From assembly GCA_965220265.1 (NCBI GenBank), contig CBDCPM010000004.1, positions 1,054,001-1,118,000 of the forward strand: a stretch of 64,000 bases of DNA. The letters run 5' to 3'. The notes below the pieces were generated by a model. The model did no database searches. It saw nothing but the letters and a program-made list of their open reading frames with translations, and was not told the DNA's origin. Numbering within the stretch: the first letter of the stretch is position 1; each line of letters opens with the position of its first letter. The position numbers and the translations under genes were made by a program. This DNA is from Bin87 sp965220265. GTDB lineage: Bacteria; Chloroflexota; Dehalococcoidia; Lucifugimonadales; UBA3495. Below are positions 36,727-44,797 of this stretch, in pieces.

Positions 36727-36769
36727 TCAGTTGGCTTGAAGGTGATGGCCACCGCCGCGGGGGACTGTA

Positions 36770-37015
36770 ATGGAACTGTACCAGTTGGATTGCATCATGC
36801 ACGAACCCTGCGCAGACCAGGGTTGGCTTTACCTGGCTGAGACGCCGGACCTGCCCGGGTGCCGGGCATGGGGCGAAACCGCCGCCAGCGCCCTATCTGA
36901 ACTCACCGTGGTGGCCGAGCAATTCATCCTCTCCTACAAGGAACGGGGCAAACCATTGCCCGAGGGGATAGTCCGGTCCCAAACCGGCAGGGGACGCATT
37001 TCCATAGCCGTATGA
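36770..37015 (+). CDS. hicB: HicB-family antitoxin
   Basis: An 81-residue HicB-like antitoxin with the partial RNase-H-like fold: YLAETPDLPGCRAWGETAASALSEL is the family core. It neutralises the HicA toxin encoded directly after it, with a 4-base ATGA overlap. It lacks the separate DNA-binding C-terminal domain found in some HicB proteins. Order is hicB then hicA. Confidence 0.88.
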   Translation: MELYQLDCIMHEPCADQGWLYLAETPDLPGCRAWGETAASALSELTVVAEQFILSYKERGKPLPEGIVRSQTGRGRISIAV

Positions 37016-37221
37016 CCTACCGGGAACTGACCAGGAAACTGAGAAACCTGGGATGCTCCTTTCATCGTCAGGCTGGCGGAGCGCACGAAATCTGGATCAA
37101 CCCGGCCAACGACCGGGAAACCACAGTTCCCAGACACGGCAATCGGGATCTCGCCACGGGAACCATGCACGGGATCCGAAGGGACCTGGGCATCAGCAGA
37201 CAGGAGTTTGACCGGGCATAG
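37012..37221 (+). CDS. hicA: HicA-family mRNA interferase toxin
   Basis: A 69-residue HicA toxin, a double-stranded-RNA-binding-fold ribonuclease. The catalytic His is in GAHEIWINP, preceded by GCSFHRQAG, and PRHGNRDLATGTMHGI follows. Length and motifs fit active HicA. It overlaps hicB by 4 bases. Confidence 0.9.
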   Translation: MTYRELTRKLRNLGCSFHRQAGGAHEIWINPANDRETTVPRHGNRDLATGTMHGIRRDLGISRQEFDRA

Positions 37222-37248
37222 GGCCGGGCCGGAGATCGTGGCGACAAG

Positions 37249-37289
37249 GGGATTGCCGCGCCCGCATCGAATGCGGGGTCGCAATGACA
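37249..37289 (+). repeat. REP-like palindrome variant
   Basis: GGATTGCCGCG ... GGTCGCAATGACA with inner CCGCATCGAATGCGG hairpin. Between hicA and argD. Confidence 0.65.
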
Positions 37290-37389
37290 CCGGGGGTAGA
37301 ACGCAACCCGACGCGCGCATCGCGGTATAATGGCCTACGCGCCGGATGCGACGGCGCGTACCGACACACTCACAGGGAGCGGATTTGTC

Positions 37390-38580
37390 ATGCCCAGCAA
37401 CGCTGAATACATCGCCATCGAGCAGAAGTACTATGCCCAGACCGTGCGCCGACGGCCGGTGGTCATCGTGCGGGGCGAGGGCTCTCGAGTGTGGGACGCC
37501 GACGGCAAGGAGTACATCGACTTCGTGGCCGGCTGGGCCGTGGACAACCTGGGGCACTGCCCGCCGGTGGTGGTGGACGCCATCGCCCAGCAGGCGGCGA
37601 CGCTGATCCAGACCTCGAACCAGTTCTACACCCTGCCCCAGCTCGACATCGCCGAGATGCTCATTGAGAACTCGTGCATGGACCGGGTCTTCTTCTGCAA
37701 CAGCGGCGCCGAGGCCGTGGAGGGCGCCCTCAAGCTGGCCCGCCGCTACGGCAAGCTGCACAAGGACGGCGCCTACGGGGTCATCACCGCGTTCAACTCC
37801 TTCCACGGGCGCACCATGAACGCCGTGGCCGCAACGGGGCAGCCGCACTACCACGAGCTCTTCGAGCCCATCCCCGAGGGGTTCACCTACGTGGACTTCA
37901 ACGACGTTGAGGCCGTGATGAACGCCACCACCGAGAACACCGTGGCCGTGATGGTGGAGCCGGTGCAGGGCGAGGGCGGCGTGAACATCCCCGACGACGA
38001 CTACTTCCAGCGGCTGCGGGCCTGGTGCGACCAGAACAACATCCTGCTGATCCTGGACGAGGTGCAGACTGGCATGGGCCGGCTGGGCAGCCTGTTCGGC
38101 CACCAGGAGTACGACGTTGAGCCCGACGTGATGATCCTGGCCAAGGGGCTCGGCTACGGCGTGCCCATCGGCGCGTTCCTGTCCAAGGAGAACGCCATGG
38201 CGTTGACCTACGGCGACCACGGCAGCACCTTCGGCGGCAACCCGCTGACCACCGCGGCCGCCGCGGCCGGCACGCGCTACCTGCTGGACAACGACGTCCT
38301 GGGCAACGTGAAGCGCATGGAGGTCGTGCTCAACGACAAGCTCAACGGGCTGAAGGCGCGGTACGGGTTCGTCGAGGAGATTCGCTGCAAGGGCCTGCTG
38401 GCCGCGGTGCAGTTCGACAGCGACATCATGCCGGCGGTGATGGACGCGGCGGAGGCGGCCGGCGTGCTGCTGAACGGCGTGCGCCCCAACGCGGTGCGGA
38501 TCATGCCGGCGCTGAATATCACCGAGGACGAGATCGACGAGGGCGTGAACCGGCTGAGCGAGGCGCTGGGCAACGTGTAG
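37390..38580 (+). CDS. argD: Acetylornithine/ornithine-type class III aminotransferase
   Basis: A 396-residue PLP enzyme, most likely acetylornithine aminotransferase of arginine synthesis (argG lies nearby). Motifs: FFCNSGAEAVEGALKLAR, the FHGRT substrate/PLP segment, LILDEVQTGMGR, and PLP-lysine in ILAKGLGYGVPIGA. A frame opens 60 bases earlier, but AGGGAG about 10 bases before the ATG at 37390 supports that start. The last 141 bases are repeated at 39364-39504, after vapBC. Related 4-aminobutyrate aminotransferases cannot be fully excluded. Confidence 0.85.
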   Translation: MPSNAEYIAIEQKYYAQTVRRRPVVIVRGEGSRVWDADGKEYIDFVAGWAVDNLGHCPPVVVDAIAQQAATLIQTSNQFYTLPQLDIAEMLIENSCMDRVFFCNSGAEAVEGALKLARRYGKLHKDGAYGVITAFNSFHGRTMNAVAATGQPHYHELFEPIPEGFTYVDFNDVEAVMNATTENTVAVMVEPVQGEGGVNIPDDDYFQRLRAWCDQNNILLILDEVQTGMGRLGSLFGHQEYDVEPDVMILAKGLGYGVPIGAFLSKENAMALTYGDHGSTFGGNPLTTAAAAAGTRYLLDNDVLGNVKRMEVVLNDKLNGLKARYGFVEEIRCKGLLAAVQFDSDIMPAVMDAAEAAGVLLNGVRPNAVRIMPALNITEDEIDEGVNRLSEALGNV

Positions 38581-38673
38581 TCCGAACGGCGGTTAGGGTA
38601 GACGCCGGCGGTGTTCCCATTGGGATGCCGCCGGCGTCTTGGCTACAGAAAATCGCCAAACGGAGTCATCACG

Positions 38674-38976
38674 ATGACCGACTTGCTTCAAGAGCCGCAC
38701 TTCCTGGCTCGCATCGATGGGTTGGCGGAGCGGATCGGCTTTGATGGTCCTGACGCCCGGGAGAAGGTGCTGAAACGCGCTATCATCGCCTTGGAATCCC
38801 GATATCCCGAGCGACGACAGTTGACGCCCGAGGAGCAAGCCGAATCGGATGCAACGTGGGCCCGCGTATTTGAGTGGGGACGGAGGTACCGGGAGCAGAA
38901 TCCCTACGACCCGGCTAATCCGGAATCCAAAGTCCTGCAGGACGAACTCTACGACGAACACGGGTTGCCCAAATAA
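38674..38976 (+). CDS. vapB: VapB-type antitoxin
   Basis: A 100-residue antitoxin-like protein. The N terminus is helical (LARIDGLAERIGFDGPDAREKVLKRAI) and the C terminus (PYDPANPESKVLQDELYDEHGLPK) is the toxin-binding tail. Its stop overlaps the vapC start by one base (TAATG). The pair lies between two copies of the argD 3' end. Confidence 0.75.
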   Translation: MTDLLQEPHFLARIDGLAERIGFDGPDAREKVLKRAIIALESRYPERRQLTPEEQAESDATWARVFEWGRRYREQNPYDPANPESKVLQDELYDEHGLPK

Positions 38977-39362
38977 TGGTAGCCGACACCTCCGCCCTAA
39001 TTGCCGTCCTGATGCGTGAACCAGATTACCTGGTCTTTCATAACACGATCCAGCGCCACCGTCCGGTGTTAGTATCTGCCGCTACTGCCGTAGAGTTCCT
39101 GATTGTCGCATCGGGCAAAGGCGATGATGCTTATCAAGCCGCTATGGATTTGCTGGGCGGCCAGGAAATCGTCATCGTGCCGGTGGATCTCGAGCAGGCC
39201 CTAATCGCAGGAGATGCCCACCGGCGGTACGGCAGGGGCCGGCACCCTGCAGCCTTGAACTTCGGGGATACTTTCGCATACGCATTGGCATCGGTCCGCA
39301 ATTTGCCGCTGCTGTTCAAAGGAAACGATTTCGCGCGGACGGACATTGTGGCGGCGGTGTAA
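38976..39362 (+). CDS. vapC: VapC PIN-domain toxin
   Basis: A 128-residue PIN ribonuclease. Metal-binding acidic residues are visible in MVADTSALIAVL (Asp4), ATAVEFLIV (Glu), NFGDTFAYALA (Asp) and KGNDFARTDIV (Asp), so the four-residue site appears intact. Encoded directly after vapB. Its stop codon is followed at once by the argD 3' copy. Confidence 0.9.
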   Translation: MVADTSALIAVLMREPDYLVFHNTIQRHRPVLVSAATAVEFLIVASGKGDDAYQAAMDLLGGQEIVIVPVDLEQALIAGDAHRRYGRGRHPAALNFGDTFAYALASVRNLPLLFKGNDFARTDIVAAV

Positions 39363-39363
39363 A

Positions 39364-39504
39364 ATGGACGCAGCGGAGGCGGCCGGCGTGCTGCTGAACG
39401 GCGTGCGGCCCAACGCGGTGCGGATCATGCCCGCCCTGAACATCACCGAGGACGAGATCGACGAGGGCGTGAACCGGCTGAGCGAGGCGCTGGGGAACGT
39501 GTAA
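39364..39504 (+). pseudogene. argD: Duplicated 3' end of argD
   Basis: Bases 39364-39504 repeat argD 38440-38580 (141 bases), with six substitutions in the aligned coding part, all synonymous (Ala, Arg, Pro, Ala, Asn, Gly codons). It keeps ATG and a stop and could encode 46 residues (MDAAEAAGVLLNGV ... LSEALGNV). It has no upstream catalytic part. Confidence 0.92.
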
Positions 39505-39534
39505 TGCCTGCCACCATACTCAAGCCGCCGCCGG

Positions 39535-39648
39535 GTAACTGTTCAGAGTTGATGAGATCTGCGGGTTTTTTGGCCCTTCCCAGAGCCGTGGCCAAGTAGG
39601 CTATTCTGGCGCTGGGCCGATCAGATCCCCTCAAACGTGAACAGTTAC
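39535..39648. mobile_element. MITE with IS66-like ends and 8-bp target duplication
   Basis: A 114-base non-coding element with perfect 11-bp terminal inverted repeats GTAACTGTTCA/TGAACAGTTAC. It is flanked by identical 8-base direct repeats GCCGCCGG at 39527-39534 and 39649-39656. GTAA ends and 8-bp duplications are hallmarks of the IS66 family. It holds no gene. Confidence 0.9.
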
Positions 39649-39726
39649 GCCGCCGGTTCAGCATTTGCGCACAGAACCGTTGGCGGCTAAACTTATGGTG
39701 CTGGATTACAGCGAAGAAGCATCCAA

Positions 39727-39975
39727 ATGAAGTTCGACCGCATTACAATTGACCCAGCGGTGTGCCTGGGCAAACCCAGGGTGCGTGGCACCCGGATAAC
39801 GGTAGAATTCGTTCTGAAGCTAATCGCCAGCGGATGCAGCGCTGACGAAATTGCCAGCGACTACCCGGAATTGGTTCTGGCAGACGTTCATCAATGCGCG
39901 GCATACGGTGCGTGGTTGGCCAGTGACCGAGTGGTCACCGAGATTGACTTACGGCCACTACATACGAACCCATAA
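39727..39975 (+). CDS. DUF433-family antitoxin-like protein
   Basis: An 82-residue DUF433 protein: RITIDPAVCLGKPRVRGTRITVEFVL, then a winged-helix-like segment (GCSADEIASDYPELVLADVHQ). Such proteins usually precede and neutralise a DUF5615 PIN-like toxin in overlapping pairs. Here the next gene is not a toxin: a strong terminator follows and a DUF5615 gene occurs only at 40773. Confidence 0.85.
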   Translation: MKFDRITIDPAVCLGKPRVRGTRITVEFVLKLIASGCSADEIASDYPELVLADVHQCAAYGAWLASDRVVTEIDLRPLHTNP

Positions 39976-39993
39976 CGTCTCATCGCCCAAGGC

Positions 39994-40034
39994 AAACATG
40001 ACCGCGCATGATCATGCGCGGTCATGTTTTATTA
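39994..40034 (+). terminator. Strong intrinsic terminator
   Basis: A perfect 36-base palindrome (39994-40029; core GACCGCGCATGATCATGCGC) that includes AAACATG and CATGTTT arms and runs into TTTTATT. It ends the DUF433 unit. Confidence 0.9.
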
Positions 40035-40053
40035 TGTGCGTAACAACATGTCA

Positions 40054-40082
40054 TTGACAATGCTGAACGTGTGTTGTACATT
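40054..40082 (+). promoter_or_regulatory. Sigma70-type promoter with flanking inverted repeat
   Basis: TTGACA (40054-40059), 17 bases, TACATT (40077-40082). ACAACA at 40043-40048 and TGTTGT at 40072-40077 bracket it as possible operator halves. It drives the gene at 40112, which has GGAGG 8-10 bases before its ATG. Confidence 0.65.
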
Positions 40083-40111
40083 AACGAAACTACAGTGCGA
40101 GGAGGCAACAT

Positions 40112-40717
40112 ATGCCGGGCGAAGGCAAAAACGATCTGTTGGAGTTCTTGGATCACGCAGGAAACAGAGGCTTGATGACTAAGGTCAGTGCGCAATCCCT
40201 CAAAAGCGCTTGCACAGCGGTTTTCTCCATTCTGGACGTAAGCGAACCAGAATCCATCCTCGCTATCGACTTGGACGATCTATTCCATCGTTACGAGAAC
40301 ATCAAAGGAATGGAAGTCAGCCCTAACACTCTGAGGGCATACCGCCAGCGGGTCAAACAGGCGATTTCTGACTTTGAACGGTACAAGGCCAACCCCTCGC
40401 AATGGACGCCGGCCGGCGGGCAGCGATCCAATAGCGGCGGGAGGCGATCATCAAAAAATCCAACTTCGAATCAAAGGAAAACGGACCAACAAAGTAAAAC
40501 GGATCCGCCCGTTCGTGGAGTTGTGTCTGCGGACGAAATTACCCATCAGTTCCCGTTGCGACGAGATGTGATCGTTACAATCTCCGGGATACCATTTGAT
40601 GTTACGAGATCTGAAATGGCGCGAATGACGGCGTACTTGTCAAATCTGGTTGCCGAGGCGGATTCGCCGGAACCCCCGCAACTAATGCCTGGCACAACAG
40701 AAGCAGACATTGCGTAA
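40112..40717 (+). CDS. Unknown protein with SAM-like N terminus, possible regulator/antitoxin
   Basis: A 201-residue protein. Residues 15-90 resemble the SAM-like core-binding domain of tyrosine recombinases (NTLRAYRQRVKQAISDFERY), but there is no catalytic domain. A polar Ser/Asn/Lys-rich linker (100-135) leads to a short domain FPLRRDVIVTISGIPFDVTRSEMARM. Such proteins occur as small DNA-binding regulators. It is followed 55 bases later by a DUF5615 toxin-like gene, with which it shares the promoter at 40054, so it may be that toxin's antitoxin. Confidence 0.65.
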   Translation: MPGEGKNDLLEFLDHAGNRGLMTKVSAQSLKSACTAVFSILDVSEPESILAIDLDDLFHRYENIKGMEVSPNTLRAYRQRVKQAISDFERYKANPSQWTPAGGQRSNSGGRRSSKNPTSNQRKTDQQSKTDPPVRGVVSADEITHQFPLRRDVIVTISGIPFDVTRSEMARMTAYLSNLVAEADSPEPPQLMPGTTEADIA

Positions 40718-40772
40718 CACGGCCGCTCGATGATACGCTGCACGGTACAAGCACATCATACTAGAGAACGAT

Positions 40773-41138
40773 ATGCGCATCATAGCCGACGTACACATCA
40801 GGCCAGTTACGGTTCAACATTTGAACAGCTTGGGGCACGAAGCAATTCGTTCTATCGAGGTCTTGCCAGAAGAAGCCCCTGATCAGGAAATCATTGGGTA
40901 CGCTGGAGCAACCGATCGCGTGATTCTTACAGAGGATTTGGACTTTTCGGACATTATTGCCATCTCCGGCGCTACCCAGCCGTCTCTGATAACACTGCGG
41001 CTCACCGACGCTAGCGCGGACCACGTGAACCGCATTCTTGCATACGTGCTGCCCGGGCTGGAAGAGCTAGTCTCCGCCGGCATTCTCGCCACCGTGGAAG
41101 ACGCGCGGGTGCGCGTACGGGAATTGCCCGTCCGTTAG
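40773..41138 (+). CDS. DUF5615 PIN-like toxin-family protein
   Basis: A 121-residue PIN-like protein. Asp residues in IIADVHIRPV, ILTEDLDFSDI and the surrounding pattern match DUF5615, a Mut7-C-like nuclease family paired with DUF433 antitoxins. The stop codon is directly adjacent to the stop of argG on the other strand (41138/41139) with no spacer. Confidence 0.85.
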   Translation: MRIIADVHIRPVTVQHLNSLGHEAIRSIEVLPEEAPDQEIIGYAGATDRVILTEDLDFSDIIAISGATQPSLITLRLTDASADHVNRILAYVLPGLEELVSAGILATVEDARVRVRELPVR

Positions 41139-42329
41139 CTAGTCGCCCTGCTGACGCTGCTGGGTTCGCACCGGCAGGCCGTAGATATCTATAAAACCCT
41201 TGGCGGCGGTGTGGTCGAACTCGTCGGCGCGGTCGTAGGTGGCGAGGCCGTAGTTGTACAGCGGGCGGTCGGCGGTGCGGCCCACCACGACGCAGGATCC
41301 CTTATGCAGGCGGACGCGCACGTCGCCGGTCACATGACGCTGGGTGCTGTCCACGTAAGCATCAAGATCGCGCCGGTGGGCGGTGTACCACAGGCCGTTG
41401 TAGACCAGTTCGGCGTACTCCTGGGCGATGCGCTCCTTGAGACGGCTTTGCTCGCGGGAGAGCGTCATCGTCTCCAGGGCGCGGTGGGCGGAGTGCAGGA
41501 AGACAGCGGCGGGTGATTCGTACACCTCGCGGCTCTTGATCCCGACCAGACGGTTCTCCACGTGGTCGATGCGCCCGATGCCGTGGGCACCGGCCAGTGC
41601 GTTGAGGTGGCTGATCATGGCAACGCCGGCCATGGTCTCACCATCAACAGCCGTTGGGATGCCCTCTTCAAAGCGGATCTCCACGTAGGCAGGTTCGTCG
41701 GGAGCAGCGCCGGGGCTCACAGTCCACTCGTAGGCGTCCTCCGGGGGTTCCATCCAGGGGTCCTCAAGCTCGCCGGCCTCGGCGCTGCGGCCCCACAGGT
41801 TCTCGTCGGTGCTGTACTTGTTGTTCGACGGCGCGATGGGCAGGCTGTGCTCGCGGGCGTACAGCACCTCGTCCTCGCGGTTCATGCCCCACTCGCGGAT
41901 GGGCGCGATGAGCTCCACGCCGGGCGCCAGGGCGGACACCCCGACCTCGATGCGAACCTGGTCGTTGCCCTTGCCGGTGCAGCCGTGGGCCACGGCGTCG
42001 GCGTCGTGCTCCCGGGCCACCTCGGCCAGGTAGCGGGCGATGAGCGGCCGGCCCAGCGCGGTGGCCAGGGGATACTGGCCCTCGTAGATGGCGCCGGCGC
42101 GGAGGGCGGGCCAGAGAAACTCGTCGACCAGCGTCTCCCGGCCGTCGACAGTAACGGCCTCGGATGCGCCCACGGCGTAGGCCCGTTGGCGGATGGTTTC
42201 GAGGTCCACCATGCCCAGGTCGATGGTGCAGGTGATGACGTCGGCGTCGTAGTTCTCCTTGAGCCAAGGCACGGCGACGGAGGTATCGAGGCCGCCGGAG
42301 TAAGCGAGGACGATTTTCTTGCTGGGCAT
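41139..42329 (-). CDS. argG: Argininosuccinate synthase
   Basis: A 396-residue enzyme that joins citrulline and aspartate using ATP in arginine synthesis. The ATP-pyrophosphatase P-loop is AYSGGLDTSVAVPWL near the start; GCTGKGNDQVRIE and the SNNKYSTDENLWGRS segment are family signatures. The conserved start MPSKKIVLAYSGG is at 42329; AAGGAG lies about 12 bases upstream. A frame opens ten codons earlier. argD lies 2.6 kb away with accessory genes between. Confidence 0.95.
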   Translation of the reverse strand: MPSKKIVLAYSGGLDTSVAVPWLKENYDADVITCTIDLGMVDLETIRQRAYAVGASEAVTVDGRETLVDEFLWPALRAGAIYEGQYPLATALGRPLIARYLAEVAREHDADAVAHGCTGKGNDQVRIEVGVSALAPGVELIAPIREWGMNREDEVLYAREHSLPIAPSNNKYSTDENLWGRSAEAGELEDPWMEPPEDAYEWTVSPGAAPDEPAYVEIRFEEGIPTAVDGETMAGVAMISHLNALAGAHGIGRIDHVENRLVGIKSREVYESPAAVFLHSAHRALETMTLSREQSRLKERIAQEYAELVYNGLWYTAHRRDLDAYVDSTQRHVTGDVRVRLHKGSCVVVGRTADRPLYNYGLATYDRADEFDHTAAKGFIDIYGLPVRTQQRQQGD

Positions 42330-42407
42330 CGGTGGTGTGTGCTCCTTGATGTTTGTCATGCAGGCAATCTGCCCGAGTGTTGGTTCTCATCCTGCAATAA
42401 GACTGGC

Positions 42408-43790
42408 TTATGCGACTTGTTCCAGACGCTCGCGCAGGTACTCGTTGCTTCGAGCGCCTTTCGTCCGGTTGCACCAACCGCAGAGGAGTTGCAGGTTGGC
42501 GTCGACATCCGGGCCACCTTTGGACTTTGGGATGATGTGGTCCAACTCCAGCAGGCGAACGGGTAGCGCCAGTTCGCAGCCAGCGCAACTGCCGTTCTGT
42601 ATCCCGTACAGTAGTTCCTTGATTTTGGGCGAACGACGCGGAGCGTCCGCGTCCGTACGCTTGGGTACATCGGTGCGGCGGATTACGCTTCCGAACAGAG
42701 CGGGTATGTCCTCGTCGCCCAGGCTGACTTCCCGGCGCATCCGGTCTATAACCAGGTCGTAGGCTTTCTCGGAGATGTCTATGCCAATCCACTGCCGACC
42801 CAACCGCTCGGCGGCGATACAGGCTGTGGCGCAGCCACAGAAAGGGTCGAGGACAACGTCGCCCTCGTTAGACGACGCTTTGATGATGCGCTCCAGCAGG
42901 GCCAGGGGCTTCTGCGTAGGGTAGCCGGTGCGCTCTTTGGATTGCGCCTGGACGGGTTTTATGTCATCCCAAATGGTATCGACCGGATTGCCTTGCATCT
43001 CGTCAAGATAACGCCTTTGGCTGGCGAGACCCGTTGACGAATAATGGATGATTCCTCTGTCGTGGGCTTCCTGCATCCGTTCTTTCGTCCAACGCCAGAC
43101 CCGCATATGGCCGTTCCACTCGTAGGTCAGGTTGGGCCGATCCTTGTTCGGATTGGTTAGGTCGCTCAGCCGATATCGGCGACCAGTCTGTGGTTCAACG
43201 TGGCGATAAAACTGTTCCACATATTCACGGTCATGGGGGCGATATGAGCGGTTCCATGTGAACTGGTCGCCCTTGGAATAGTAGAACAAAGTGTCATGGT
43301 TATTTGGATAGCTCTTGAACGACAACCCTTTAGAATTGGTGCGTCGCCAAGTGATTTCACTGCGAAAGTTCTCCGGACCGAACACCGAATCCAGCAGGGC
43401 CTTCAGATAATGCGCAGCAGTGGGGTCGCAGTGAAGGTAGATGCTGCCGGTGGGCTTGAGCAGCCTATGCATCTCCATGAGGCGCACGGTCATCCAAGTG
43501 AGGTACGCCTGCATTCCCTCCGAGTGGGCCTTGCCGGCGGCCGTGATGATGTGGGCCAGGGCCGGGTGTTCGTCCTCTATCTGGGTGACCCATTCTTCTT
43601 TCACGTCGTCCAGGGTCCAAGCGTCCTTGAACGAAGCTCCGGCGGCCTGGCTCCCGATGGGAGCTTCGAACATCCGCTTGGAGTTGAAAGGCGGGTCGAG
43701 ATAGATGAGGTCAACGGAGGCGGAATTGACGCCTCGCATAACCTCCAGGTTATCGCGGATGAATATCGTGCGATTGGCGACGTTGGACAT
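42408..43790 (-). CDS. Site-specific DNA methyltransferase fused to HNH domain
   Basis: A 460-residue protein. The methyltransferase has beta-type order: catalytic DLIYLDPPFNS (about 28-38) first and the SAM-binding DPFCGCATACIAAERLGR later (about 313). The last 60 residues form an HNH domain: CAGCELALP, LLELDHIIPKSKGG and LLCGWCNRTKG, with four Cys for zinc. Methylase and nuclease in one chain suggest a compact restriction-modification enzyme; the HNH could also aid target binding. The start at MSNVANRT (43790) fits the family. No separate nuclease lies adjacent. Confidence 0.87.
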   Translation of the reverse strand: MSNVANRTIFIRDNLEVMRGVNSASVDLIYLDPPFNSKRMFEAPIGSQAAGASFKDAWTLDDVKEEWVTQIEDEHPALAHIITAAGKAHSEGMQAYLTWMTVRLMEMHRLLKPTGSIYLHCDPTAAHYLKALLDSVFGPENFRSEITWRRTNSKGLSFKSYPNNHDTLFYYSKGDQFTWNRSYRPHDREYVEQFYRHVEPQTGRRYRLSDLTNPNKDRPNLTYEWNGHMRVWRWTKERMQEAHDRGIIHYSSTGLASQRRYLDEMQGNPVDTIWDDIKPVQAQSKERTGYPTQKPLALLERIIKASSNEGDVVLDPFCGCATACIAAERLGRQWIGIDISEKAYDLVIDRMRREVSLGDEDIPALFGSVIRRTDVPKRTDADAPRRSPKIKELLYGIQNGSCAGCELALPVRLLELDHIIPKSKGGPDVDANLQLLCGWCNRTKGARSNEYLRERLEQVA

Positions 43791-43810
43791 AGTACTGCTT
43801 GTTGAGTGAA

Positions 43811-44044
43811 TTACCCGGCGGTGTCCGGCCGCCGAGATTGGCCGCCATTCAGTTCTTCCAAGCATTGGAAGGGGGCTTGCGCAGTGGCCTCGTGCTCAGC
43901 GCGGAGCCGCTTCATGCGATAGCCGCGTTCTCGCTCCCGGTCGGCGTGATCCCGCTCGCTGTCGGTATGCCTCCGCTGTTCTTCCAGGCGATGGTCTCTG
44001 AGGAATCCGAAAACCATGATTAATTCCGCCACACGGGCGGTCAT
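43811..44044 (-). CDS. Small charged hypothetical protein
   Basis: A 77-residue protein rich in Arg, Glu and His (RRHTDSERDHADRERERGYR), probably one long helix, with no known domain. The ATG overlaps the stop of the gene at 44041 (ATGA), which supports translation as the second gene of that pair. Confidence 0.45.
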   Translation of the reverse strand: MTARVAELIMVFGFLRDHRLEEQRRHTDSERDHADRERERGYRMKRLRAEHEATAQAPFQCLEELNGGQSRRPDTAG

Positions 44045-44736
44045 TCCGGTGGCTCGGTGCGCAGTTGGTTCACGTAGTTAACCAGGGCGAAGACGCCGGA
44101 GGCCTGTTTGACTGAGAACTCGGATCCCATCAGGCCACCCAGGCGGCTGAACACGTCCAGCCGGATGCGGCGTCCGTTGCTGACGATGGACCGGTCCCAA
44201 TGGGCCTTCACGCCGTCGATGGTGGACATGGGGACGCGGGCCGAATCGGGGGAAACGGACTTGCCCAGATACACAAAATCGCGGTCAGCCCACATCATCC
44301 CGCGGCGACATTCGAACGGGCCGACCAACTCAAGGGCCTCGGAAAAAGTTTCACCGAGTTCCGTAGTCTTCTCTTCAGTGTAGACGTGGTGGAGGTGAGC
44401 AGTGAGCCCGATCATGCCCCAATACTGCAGAGGGCCGAAGCTGGCGCGGACGAGGCCTGTGGGGCCCTGTACCATTATCTTGGTTTCGGCGCGGGTTGGG
44501 TTCTCTTTGAAAAAGTCCCAGTCGGCCACGATATCCGACACGTCGGTCAGGGGCAGGCGAAAGGACTGGCTGGTATCCATGCCCGACTTGTGAAGGCAGC
44601 CGTCTTCGATCCACACCAGGCCATCCAGGCAGGGTATCGGGTTGAACACCTGGGGGGCGCGGATTTTGCCGTTACGGCCATCCACCGAGCCACCCGACTC
44701 ACGACGGCGGCGCCGGAAAATGCTAATCATGCCCAC
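44041..44736 (-). CDS. Hypothetical protein
   Basis: A 231-residue protein of unknown function. A basic N terminus (FRRRRRES), then two similar beta-rich halves: LDGLVWIEDGCLHKSGMD ... LPLTDVSDI and GMMWADRDFVYLGKSVSPD ... PMSTIDGVKAHWD. This internal symmetry suggests a PH-like or bacterial-PH duplicated fold (inference). It is followed by a coupled 77-residue gene. Confidence 0.65.
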   Translation of the reverse strand: MGMISIFRRRRRESGGSVDGRNGKIRAPQVFNPIPCLDGLVWIEDGCLHKSGMDTSQSFRLPLTDVSDIVADWDFFKENPTRAETKIMVQGPTGLVRASFGPLQYWGMIGLTAHLHHVYTEEKTTELGETFSEALELVGPFECRRGMMWADRDFVYLGKSVSPDSARVPMSTIDGVKAHWDRSIVSNGRRIRLDVFSRLGGLMGSEFSVKQASGVFALVNYVNQLRTEPPE

Positions 44737-44797
44737 TCCTGCTCTCCATTGCGATGGCGCCAGCGAAAATTATTCTACCAGCATATCCAGAGCACAC

